Shown here: positions 57,308 through 64,000 of the stretch, piece by piece
Position numbering within the stretch: the first letter of the stretch is position 1
Layout: each line of letters starts with the position of its first letter
Position numbers and translations under genes: made by a program
The notes under the pieces: model-generated
The model's input: only the letters and a program-made list of their open reading frames with translations
What the model was told of the DNA's origin: nothing
Database searches by the model: none
Assembly (NCBI GenBank): GCA_025059995.1
Contig: JANXCF010000003.1
Span: forward strand, 62,001-126,000
Reading direction: 5' to 3'
DNA length: 64,000 nt
From: Leptospiraceae bacterium
GTDB taxonomy: Bacteria > Spirochaetota > Leptospiria > Leptospirales > Leptonemataceae

Positions 57308-58445
57308 AAAACCAAAACTTCATATTTTTTTGGGTGCTGGTGGCGTAGGTAAAACCACTCTTTCTGCCAGTTTTTCTCTTTATTTAGCATCCATTGGAAG
57401 AAAGGTTGGTCTATTAAGTATTGATCCAGCGAAAAGACTTAGGACAGCTTTAAATTTTGATAATATCAGTGAAAAAGGTAGCCTTTTTTGGAAGAATGAT
57501 GAAAATGGTGGAGAAATTCGCGTTGCCATATTGAATTTACCTGACAGCCTTAAGCGTTGGATTCAAGATGAAGGTTTAACTATTGAGCACCAAAAACAAT
57601 TATTCGAACATCCATTATATCAGACATTAGCAGAGAAAATTGCTTCAGCAGTCGAAACCTTAGCTCCTATAAGAATGGCTGAATGGATAGAACAATATCC
57701 AGAAACAGAAGATTTAGTCATTGATACAGCTCCAGGTATTCATGCAATAGATTTTATTTTACGTCCCGAAAGGCTACTTGCTTTTTTTGACAGTAAAATT
57801 TTGCAATGGATAAAATGGTTTGGTGGTGAAGAAAAATATATTTGGGTGAATGGTAAAAAGCAGGTTATTTCAGAAAAGAATTTCTTTCAGAAACTACTTC
57901 GAATGAGCGCTAAGTCAATCTTATCTGCCTTAGGAAAAGCGGGTGGTGAAAATATTTTACTGAGTCTTGCTGAGTTAATACTTTTAATGGATCAAATTTT
58001 TTATAAAATGGTAAATCGCCTACAGGAGGCAAGAGATTGGATAAAAAACGAAAACACCTCAGTGTATTTTGTTTTTTCATCAAGAGAAGATTCTGTTGCA
58101 ATAGTATTAGAAATTTATCAAATCTTACAAACTCTTTTTAAACATAAGTCTTTTTTTATATTTAATCAGACTATTCCAGAATTACTTTATCAATCTCAGG
58201 AATGGAAAGACTTTATATCCCAAAATGAAGTACAAAACAAAATTGATATTCTTTTAAGAACATATTTAGAGAATTATCCCAAAATCAAACAAAGTATATA
58301 TGAAAAACTTCATGAAAATTCGATAGAAAAACAAACCATCATCGAAGTCCCTTTGTGGTCCTCCATTGAAACTCAAGACAACCTAAAAATCAAAGATTTA
58401 ATCCAATTAGGTTCTTTAATGAAGCCATCTATATTTTTATACTGA
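57300..58445 (+). CDS. ArsA/Get3-family ATPase, subunit B (signature lysine replaced)
   Basis: I start this at the ATG at 57300, 8 bases inside the previous gene, giving 381 residues that begin MDKKPKLHIFLGAGGVGKTT. The P-loop reads GAGGVGKTTLS: the Walker A Lys is intact but the signature Lys is replaced by Ala. Switch I SIDPAKRL and switch II DTAPGIHAIDF are intact. This is the reverse pattern of the preceding subunit, so together they could build one complete ATP site across a heterodimer interface. The gene also has a helical insert (about 190-240), perhaps a client-binding region. Confidence 0.86.
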   Translation: MDKKPKLHIFLGAGGVGKTTLSASFSLYLASIGRKVGLLSIDPAKRLRTALNFDNISEKGSLFWKNDENGGEIRVAILNLPDSLKRWIQDEGLTIEHQKQLFEHPLYQTLAEKIASAVETLAPIRMAEWIEQYPETEDLVIDTAPGIHAIDFILRPERLLAFFDSKILQWIKWFGGEEKYIWVNGKKQVISEKNFFQKLLRMSAKSILSALGKAGGENILLSLAELILLMDQIFYKMVNRLQEARDWIKNENTSVYFVFSSREDSVAIVLEIYQILQTLFKHKSFFIFNQTIPELLYQSQEWKDFISQNEVQNKIDILLRTYLENYPKIKQSIYEKLHENSIEKQTIIEVPLWSSIETQDNLKIKDLIQLGSLMKPSIFLY

Positions 58446-58495
58446 GAAGTTTTTTTGATTTACAATCCAAAAGAAAAATCCTAATATATAATATT

Positions 58496-59101
58496 ATGAA
58501 ACAATTTGGTGATTTTCATTCACTAAAGGGTAATTTTCTGATTTCTGAAACTACCATGTTAGATCCAAATTTCAAAAATACAGTTGTATTAATGATTGAA
58601 CATAATGAGGATGGAGCTTTTGGACTCATTGTCAATCGTAAATCCAATCTAACTTTAGCAGACATTTTACCAGAATTTCAATCCCAACGCAGAGGTAGTG
58701 AAACTCCTATCTACATTGGAGGTCCGGTTCAACAAGAGTTTTTATTTGCTATTCATTCTCCCCTCTATGATCGATCTATTTCCACTACAGCGATAGAAGT
58801 CATCAAGGGTGTCTACTTTGAGCCTGGATTTCGAAATTTAGAGCAATATTTTAAAGACGATTATTGGAAAGATCTTCCATTAGATGATAAACCTAAAATC
58901 CGACTTTACATTGGGTATTCAGGCTGGAGCCCAGGGCAATTAGAAAGAGAAATTCAGGAAGGTAGTTGGATTTTGCATCCAGCCTCTACAAAAATTATTT
59001 TTCACCCAAATCCTGAAGAAGGATGGAAGGATGCTCTACGTCAAAAAGGAGGTATTTACAAAATCTTTGCCGATACAAATCAAGATCCTTTCATGAATTA
59101 A
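58496..59101 (+). CDS. YqgE/AlgH family protein (UPF0301)
   Basis: The 201-residue protein matches the YqgE/AlgH family: LKGNFLISETTMLDPNFKN, VVLMIEHNEDGAFGLIVNR, IYIGGPVQQEFLFAIH and RLYIGYSGWSPGQLEREI, the last being the characteristic GYSGW. Family members are small single-domain proteins of unresolved function; in Pseudomonas AlgH has been linked to alginate regulation. It is 50 bases downstream of the ArsA pair and its stop overlaps a convergent gene by four bases (TTAA). Confidence 0.92.
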   Translation: MKQFGDFHSLKGNFLISETTMLDPNFKNTVVLMIEHNEDGAFGLIVNRKSNLTLADILPEFQSQRRGSETPIYIGGPVQQEFLFAIHSPLYDRSISTTAIEVIKGVYFEPGFRNLEQYFKDDYWKDLPLDDKPKIRLYIGYSGWSPGQLEREIQEGSWILHPASTKIIFHPNPEEGWKDALRQKGGIYKIFADTNQDPFMN

Positions 59102-60873
59102 GACAATCGCACTACCATTAAAGTAGCATCATCCATCATCTCAAAATTCCCAATATAGTTCTGTACATCTTCGAAAATTTTATGAACCAATTCTTTTGGA
59201 TGTAAAAAATGATATTTTTTTATTACCTCAACTAATCTCTCTATCCCATATTGCTCATAATTCTCTTTACATGCTTCTGTTATTCCATCTGTATATAAGA
59301 CTAAAAGATCACCTGGATCATAATGATATAAGTTTTCTTTGTATTCTACTTTTGGTATAGCTCCTAAAGGTGGACCTTTAGCTGATATAAATTCTACTTT
59401 TTGACTTTCTGTTCGGTATAAAATTTGGTAGTTATGTCCAGCTGAGGCTATTCGTAGTCTCTTTAATTCCTTTTCGATTTGAACTAACATTACTGTAACA
59501 AACAAACCTATACGGGAATTTTTTATTAACTCTTCATTTACTTCTTGTAAAGTTTTCATTGGTTGTAAATACCTTGGTATATAGCTACCAAGAAGAGTTT
59601 TTGAATACTCCATAAATAAAGCAGCGGGAACACCTTTCCCTGATACATCAGCAATAACTAACGATAACATATTATCATTATGATAATAAAAATCATAAAA
59701 ATCACCCCCCACATCTCGACACATTTGATATCCTGCTCCCAATTGGAATCCTGCAATTTCCGATGGTATATCTGGAAGGGAGTTTTTTTGGATTTCTGCT
59801 GCGGTTTCTAAATCTTTTTTATAGATTTTGATTTCGAATTCTCTTTTTCTTGCTTCAATGCGCTGATAGGCTGAAGCCAATTGATTTGCAACAGTTTGTA
59901 AAACTTTTAGCTCAAATTGATCAAAAGGCATTCCATTGATTTTATCTGCCACATTCAAAATGCCAATCACTTCACGCTCTCTTTTTATAGGAACTGATAT
60001 AAATGATTTAGTCTTATATTTACTTGCATTTTCAGTAGAAATTCCCAATTCTTTGACTACATCTTTTATGAGTAATGGTTCACCTGATTTCAATACAATA
60101 GAACTAATACCTCTAGTAGGATCGATTCGTATATCATTTTCCTCTAACTGAAAACCTAAAGTTCGTTTCACATAGAATTCACGATTTTCATCTTTTAATA
60201 TAATAGATAATCGTTCTACTTCCAATACTTTTGAAATTGCCTTCAAGATACCATCGAGCAGTGGTTCAATGTGATCATATTGATAAATAGCTTGAGAAAT
60301 TTCAAAGATACAATTCAATTCATCCATACGAGTTTTTAACTCATTATATAACCTACGATTATGAATAGCTATGCCTGCCATCCCTGATAAAAACATTAGA
60401 AGTCTTACATCTTTTTCTTTAAAATCCCTACCATCTAAGGTGTTAACTGCCTCTAATACACCTATTATTTGATTCCTTGCCAACATGGGAACGGCTATTA
60501 ACTTTTTTGTTTTAAAACCACTGGATTCATCAATTTCACGATGAAGTCGTGGATCATTTTGAGCATCATTAACTATGATAGGCTTGAGGGTTTTTACACA
60601 TTCCCCTGCAATACCCTTTCCTGCTGGAACTCTTTGTCTTGCTAATAGATTACTTCTATCACCTCTTGCAATATCAAAGACTAAATCGCCTGTAATTTCA
60701 TCATATAGAAGCAAGGAGGCTCCTTCTGTGTTTAGAAGTTCCCGTGCCGTATCCATGATTATAATCAAAAGACTATGCAAATCTTGCTCCGAATTGATTC
60801 GATATACAATATCACTGATTTGAGATAAAGTCAAATAATTACTTTTTTTAAAAAATGAAGTACTATTACTCAT
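59098..60873 (-). CDS. GAF-GAF-SpoIIE (RsbU-type) serine phosphatase
   Basis: The 591-residue protein has two GAF sensor domains (about residues 30-175, with VPAGKGIAGECV, and about 205-345, with ISVPIKREREVIGILNVADK), a helical linker, and a PP2C/SpoIIE phosphatase domain (about 370-591). The phosphatase has the metal motifs GAGYQMCRDVGGDFYDFYY, VIADVSGKGVPAALFM, LRIASAGHN and LVLYTDGITEA. It would dephosphorylate an anti-sigma-factor antagonist in a partner-switching cascade in response to a GAF ligand. The cytoplasmic protein has no membrane helix. It ends in a 4-base overlap with algH and starts 8 bases inside the end of metF. Confidence 0.9.
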   Translation of the reverse strand: MSNSTSFFKKSNYLTLSQISDIVYRINSEQDLHSLLIIIMDTARELLNTEGASLLLYDEITGDLVFDIARGDRSNLLARQRVPAGKGIAGECVKTLKPIIVNDAQNDPRLHREIDESSGFKTKKLIAVPMLARNQIIGVLEAVNTLDGRDFKEKDVRLLMFLSGMAGIAIHNRRLYNELKTRMDELNCIFEISQAIYQYDHIEPLLDGILKAISKVLEVERLSIILKDENREFYVKRTLGFQLEENDIRIDPTRGISSIVLKSGEPLLIKDVVKELGISTENASKYKTKSFISVPIKREREVIGILNVADKINGMPFDQFELKVLQTVANQLASAYQRIEARKREFEIKIYKKDLETAAEIQKNSLPDIPSEIAGFQLGAGYQMCRDVGGDFYDFYYHNDNMLSLVIADVSGKGVPAALFMEYSKTLLGSYIPRYLQPMKTLQEVNEELIKNSRIGLFVTVMLVQIEKELKRLRIASAGHNYQILYRTESQKVEFISAKGPPLGAIPKVEYKENLYHYDPGDLLVLYTDGITEACKENYEQYGIERLVEVIKKYHFLHPKELVHKIFEDVQNYIGNFEMMDDATLMVVRLS

Positions 60874-61762
60874 ATAAGTTCAGATTTTTTTGATATATTT
60901 TTTTTAGTTCACTTAATATTAAGTAAGTTGCATTACTCTGATTTAATGTATAAAAATGTATTCCATCAATATCATTATTTATCAAATCTTCACATTGTTG
61001 GATAGAATATTCAATACTTACTTTGAGTAAATCCTCTTGAGAGTCTTTGTATTTTTCAATTAATTTTTCTAAGTTTTTTGGTATATGACATTGAACCATT
61101 TGAGTAAATTTTTGGATTTGTTGGTAATTCGTGATTGGCATTATACCCGCGATGATGGGAACATGAATTCCCATCTTTCTTGCCATGTCCCTGAAAAGAT
61201 AAAATTTATCATTATCATAGAACAATTGCGTTATTAAAAAATCAGCTCCTGAATCAACTTTAAGCTTTAAATACTCAATATCTTCTTTTAAAGTTTTTGC
61301 TTCTGGATGTTTTTCTGGATAGCAAGCAGCACCAATAGAAAAAAAATCATTATATTGAAGTTTTATCCATTGTATTAATTCATACGCATAACGAAAATCA
61401 TTAACTAAATGAATATCCTTGTTTTTTGGTAAATCTCCCCTTAACGCCATAATATTTTGGATATTTGCTTTTTTATATTGATTTAATAAAAAACCAATTT
61501 CTTCTTTACTTGAGCCTATACATGTAAGATGTGCCATGGAAACTAATAAGTCTTGATTTTGAATTTCTATGACCAATGCCTCTGTTTTTTCTTTTGTTGA
61601 ACCTCCAGCTCCATATGTTATGGATACAAAATCAGGTTTTAATCGTTTCAAATCTAAAAGTGATAATTTAAATTTCCTTTCAGCTTCCTCCGTTTTAGGT
61701 GGAAAAAATTCGAATGAAAATGTTGGCTTAGTGTTCAAAAGAATGTCTTTGATTTTATGCAT
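60866..61762 (-). CDS. metF: Methylenetetrahydrofolate reductase
   Basis: MetF reduces 5,10-methylene-THF to 5-methyl-THF with FAD, for methionine synthesis. I use the ATG at 61762 (298 residues, starting MHKIKDILLNTKPTFSFEFF); a TTG at 61795 would add 11 residues. The barrel shows FSFEFFPPKTEEAER, SITYGAGGSTKEKT, MAHLTCIGSSKEEI, ALRGDLPKN and DFLITQLFYDNDKFYLF. Neither candidate has a good ribosome site. The end overlaps the phosphatase gene by 8 bases. Confidence 0.92.
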   Translation of the reverse strand: MHKIKDILLNTKPTFSFEFFPPKTEEAERKFKLSLLDLKRLKPDFVSITYGAGGSTKEKTEALVIEIQNQDLLVSMAHLTCIGSSKEEIGFLLNQYKKANIQNIMALRGDLPKNKDIHLVNDFRYAYELIQWIKLQYNDFFSIGAACYPEKHPEAKTLKEDIEYLKLKVDSGADFLITQLFYDNDKFYLFRDMARKMGIHVPIIAGIMPITNYQQIQKFTQMVQCHIPKNLEKLIEKYKDSQEDLLKVSIEYSIQQCEDLINNDIDGIHFYTLNQSNATYLILSELKKIYQKNLNLYE

Positions 61763-61843
61763 AAAAAATTTGTCGTTGTATATTTTTAAATACAATTTTT
61801 GTATTTTTCAAAATAAGTAAATCGATTTTTAATGTAATTCATG

Positions 61844-61873
61844 TTATCATGGTAAAACAAAAACCGATATTAT
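61844..61873 (+). promoter_or_regulatory. Candidate promoter for the membrane protein at 61884
   Basis: A -10-like TATTAT (61868-61873) lies 10 bases before the ATG and a weak TTATCA (61844-61849) lies 18 bases upstream. Transcription would begin about 4 bases before the start codon. Confidence 0.25.
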
Positions 61874-61883
61874 AGAATAAAAA

Positions 61884-62918
61884 ATGTCATCTAAGATTCT
61901 TTTATTATTAAAGAAATTTCGTGAATTACCTGAAAATAATTTGTCTTTAATCTTATCCCTTATTTTAAATATAATTCAACTTACAATTGTAATATACACA
62001 AGTGTCTTCATTCTACCGATTTCATACTTAGAGGCATTGAAATGGTTTTTTTTATTCAATTTAATTTTATTAACTCTTGAGAGTTTAGTAAAACTACTCT
62101 CTCAAAATAAACTCTTTCGTTCCTATTCAAAACTTGAACTTCTGTCATCATTACCCTCGTGGATTTTAATCATTTTCTTTCCTGAGAACTTTTATGATGC
62201 TCCGGGGGTTCTACTCATAAAAGGAATGTTATTCTTGCGATTATTTCCATTGTTACAAATCCTTTTAGAAGAAAAAACCTTTCACTTAAAAGAACACTTA
62301 CCCATATTTTTCAATAAGATGGTTAGTGTAGTCAGCATAAGTAGTTTCATTTTTATCTATTCTGGTGGACTTTTTACGATAATGCTATATGATAAATACA
62401 TTCAAAAAGAGAAAGAATATCGAATATCCCAAATTACTCATCTATTAAAAATTTATTCCATTGAGGAACTACCAAATCATTATCCTCAAAAATGGATATT
62501 AAAGATTGAGCGAAGAAAACAAGATAAACATTATGAGATTTTTTTCATTGATAGGGAAATGTTAAAATCATCATTAATCCCTAATATTCATTTCTCTTAT
62601 GTGGTTGGAAAATTTCCTGATGAAAGCATTATAGTGAGTTTTTTAGATTTGTATCAGAATAAGAATTATCTTGAGTTGATTTACATGATCACATCTTTAC
62701 TAATGATTGGAGGAATTTATTTTTTGTTATATTTTTATTATAAAAAGTTTGTATTTTTACCCTTGGAAAAAGGAACTATTGTATTGGAACTACGACTTAT
62801 GGGAGAAGACATAAAAACAACTGACCTACCAGATTTGAAAAATCAACACAACGAAATCATAGAATTCATTAAAAAAAGTGATTTGTTATATAAAAAACTA
62901 ACTGAACTAGAACGCTAA
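61884..62918 (+). CDS. Multi-spanning membrane protein of unknown function
   Basis: I do not recognise the family of this 344-residue protein. It has about four N-terminal hydrophobic helices (residues about 20-45, 50-75, 85-105, 110-130), another near 150-175 (SVVSISSFIFIYSGGLFTIM), a soluble extracytoplasmic or cytoplasmic stretch (about 180-270), and a late helix (IYMITSLLMIGGIYFLLYFYY) followed by a charged C-terminus. The N-terminal four-helix pattern, with SKLELLSSLPSWIL, recalls the voltage-sensor-like part of ion channels, but I see no pore signature. It ends 4 bases before the convergent repeat protein. Confidence 0.65.
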   Translation: MSSKILLLLKKFRELPENNLSLILSLILNIIQLTIVIYTSVFILPISYLEALKWFFLFNLILLTLESLVKLLSQNKLFRSYSKLELLSSLPSWILIIFFPENFYDAPGVLLIKGMLFLRLFPLLQILLEEKTFHLKEHLPIFFNKMVSVVSISSFIFIYSGGLFTIMLYDKYIQKEKEYRISQITHLLKIYSIEELPNHYPQKWILKIERRKQDKHYEIFFIDREMLKSSLIPNIHFSYVVGKFPDESIIVSFLDLYQNKNYLELIYMITSLLMIGGIYFLLYFYYKKFVFLPLEKGTIVLELRLMGEDIKTTDLPDLKNQHNEIIEFIKKSDLLYKKLTELER

Positions 62919-62922
62919 AATC

Positions 62923-64000
62923 TTAAAAGGTTAATAGAACTGGTATTTTTTTTACTCCTTGTTTTACAGTACCGAGAGCTTTACCGATGACAGTGCCTGG
63001 TTCAAAGCTTCCATCGTATTTCTCTGCACAACCTGATTGAAATGAAGACATTAGTAGATCTCCTGGTTCTACAGGTTTATATTCAGCAACCACTCTAACC
63101 AATGCTAAACCAAAAAATGCAACTAAAACATAATTATGATCTTTTTTATGTTCAAATTCATTCTTTATGTTTCCGTTTAAAATGATGGAAGCTGATTCAA
63201 CAACAACACCAATTACCTTATTGCTTTTTTTATGATGACATTTTTGAACATATCCATCCTTTTGGGAAGACACAACCACATCTCCAGGAAGAAAATGTTC
63301 TTTTTCTTTGACTGGTAGATAAATTCCAATACTAGCTTCATAAGGATTATTTGTATTTAGCAAAAAAATATTATTCATAAATACACTTTTACCTTGCACC
63401 CACAAAGAAAATTTGTCTAGGGGTTTCATCTGTAAAAGATCTTCAACATATCTTCCTTCTTTGATTCCCACTAATAAATCAATAAACCTTTCAGAATAAA
63501 AGCGTCCTGCTATTCCATTCAAGGAATTTCCATAAATTGATGTTCCAGTTTCTGAGAGTCCTACTACACCTTGATAATCTCCATAGCCTACAATTCCTCG
63601 AAATCTACCTTTACCAACAACTCCACTTCCTTGACCTACGTTTATCCCATAAATAGGGCTATAATCAAACGGTGGAGGTAAACATTCTTCATAATGTTTC
63701 CCCATTTCTTCTTGCAATTTGATTGTTCCAGTATGGGTACTAAAATCATGATGTAGCGGTGCATATTCATGTTCATGAGGTAATGGAATTCGAGCATCAT
63801 AAAGTCGAGGATCATCCCCTTGAACAACGGTATTTGGGGTGGATCTTCCTTTAGGACATAACTGCACGATTCCGTAGGAGTATTCAGTTGCTTTTTTGAG
63901 TCGTCGGTCATTCCCTTGAACCACTACCCCCTCTCGATCCTCACCATCCTCTGCTAACTCCACTATCCCCTTACTCGTCGTCGTCGCTGGCTTCAAACGA
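62923..64000 (-). CDS. Tail-fibre-like repeat protein, N-terminus beyond the window
   Basis: The frame is open through the right edge, so only the C-terminal part (about 360 residues) is visible and no start is assignable. At the N-terminal side are repeats of roughly 33 residues: RLKPATTTSKGIVELAEDGE...VVVQGNDR, followed by RLKKATEYSYGIVQLCPKGR...VVQGDDPR. Such GIVQLAEDGE/VVQGNDxRL repeats are typical of phage tail-fibre and collar proteins. Downstream is a Gly-rich beta segment (GINVGQGSGVVGKGRFRG) and a C-terminal domain including YVLVAFFGLALVRVV and EPGTVIGKALGTV, reminiscent of tail-spike or peptidase-like folds. No phage genes are nearby, so it may be a domesticated surface protein. Confidence 0.7.
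   Translation of the reverse strand, partial: RLKPATTTSKGIVELAEDGEDREGVVVQGNDRRLKKATEYSYGIVQLCPKGRSTPNTVVQGDDPRLYDARIPLPHEHEYAPLHHDFSTHTGTIKLQEEMGKHYEECLPPPFDYSPIYGINVGQGSGVVGKGRFRGIVGYGDYQGVVGLSETGTSIYGNSLNGIAGRFYSERFIDLLVGIKEGRYVEDLLQMKPLDKFSLWVQGKSVFMNNIFLLNTNNPYEASIGIYLPVKEKEHFLPGDVVVSSQKDGYVQKCHHKKSNKVIGVVVESASIILNGNIKNEFEHKKDHNYVLVAFFGLALVRVVAEYKPVEPGDLLMSSFQSGCAEKYDGSFEPGTVIGKALGTVKQGVKKIPVLLTF

Noticed and set aside
1-64000. tRNA, rRNA, CRISPR, insertion sequences and riboswitches
   Set aside because: Scanned by eye in all intergenic gaps. Most gaps are too short for such elements and none matched; a covariance-model search would be decisive.

Overview
The window is a strongly AT-rich, gene-dense bacterial chromosome segment with no insertion sequence, prophage, CRISPR array, rRNA or tRNA that I could recognise. 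Many envelope proteins are lipoproteins with short lipoboxes, or have signal peptides or PDZ domains, which points to a diderm. The run DUF4321-rpsB-tsf-pyrH-frr-uppS-cdsA-dxr-rseP-proS, an acidic C-terminal tail on ribosomal protein S2, a DprE1/DprE2-type pair, a eukaryote-type UDP-glucose pyrophosphorylase, CheD and several HDOD and adenylate-cyclase proteins fit a spirochaete of the Leptospira group or a relative. That placement is inference from gene content, not from a phylogeny.

Layout. 1-10 kb holds mixed single genes: a glutamine amidotransferase, hemA, a sulfatase-modifying-factor-like lipoprotein, an HDOD protein, a receiver-adenylate cyclase, UDP-glucose pyrophosphorylase plus a GT39-type glycosyltransferase, a membrane-anchored PHP hydrolase and a small exported protein. 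10-31 kb is one long minus-strand block. Read in the direction of transcription it runs DUF4321, rpsB, tsf, pyrH, frr, uppS, cdsA, dxr, rseP, proS, trpB, a three-gene ABC-2 exporter, a PdxB-like dehydrogenase, a lipoprotein subtilase, a double-domain ThyX, an HtrA protease and its catalytically dead paralogue. Most junctions overlap by 1-20 bases or are a few bases apart. 31-32.5 kb is decayed coding sequence. 32.5-37.2 kb carries a thioredoxin-like lipoprotein, the DprE2/DprE1-like pair and a large protein of unknown function. 37.3-40 kb carries ubiE/menG, a divergent NAD kinase and a zinc phospholipase-C-like protein. 40-47 kb is a minus-strand envelope cluster (HEAT, HAMP-like, TPR lipoprotein, PEGA lipoprotein, unknown). 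47.3-48 kb is a frameshifted remnant of a type III restriction endonuclease. 48.2-52.8 kb has an MBL hydrolase, a DUF3592-like protein, mqnD and two cation antiporters. 53-59 kb is a plus-strand run of cheD, HDOD, aroK, a MoxR/ChlI-type AAA+ ATPase, two ArsA/Get3-type ATPases and algH. 59-64 kb has a GAF-GAF-SpoIIE phosphatase, metF, a membrane protein and the C-terminal part of a tail-fibre-like repeat protein cut by the window edge.

How genes work together. ubiE/menG and mqnD imply menaquinone made by the futalosine route. dxr, uppS, cdsA and rseP supply isoprenoid carrier, phospholipid precursor and envelope-stress proteolysis next to the translation genes. UDP-glucose pyrophosphorylase, GT39, uppS and DprE1/E2 all serve lipid-linked sugar or surface-glycan chemistry.

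The most interesting observations are these. (1) Two adjacent ArsA/Get3-like ATPases have complementary P-loop defects, GKGGVGRTT in one and GAGGVGKTT in the other. This suggests an obligate heterodimer with one composite ATP site, and the pair is coupled to an AAA+ ATPase gene. (2) An active HtrA protease is paired with a paralogue that has lost the whole catalytic triad. (3) ThyX is a tandem fusion whose two halves carry different parts of the canonical motifs. (4) All eight convergent gene junctions lie between an 8-base overlap and a 4-base gap, leaving no room for ordinary terminators. (5) Several promoter-like boxes sit so close to start codons that leaderless or nearly leaderless transcripts are predicted.
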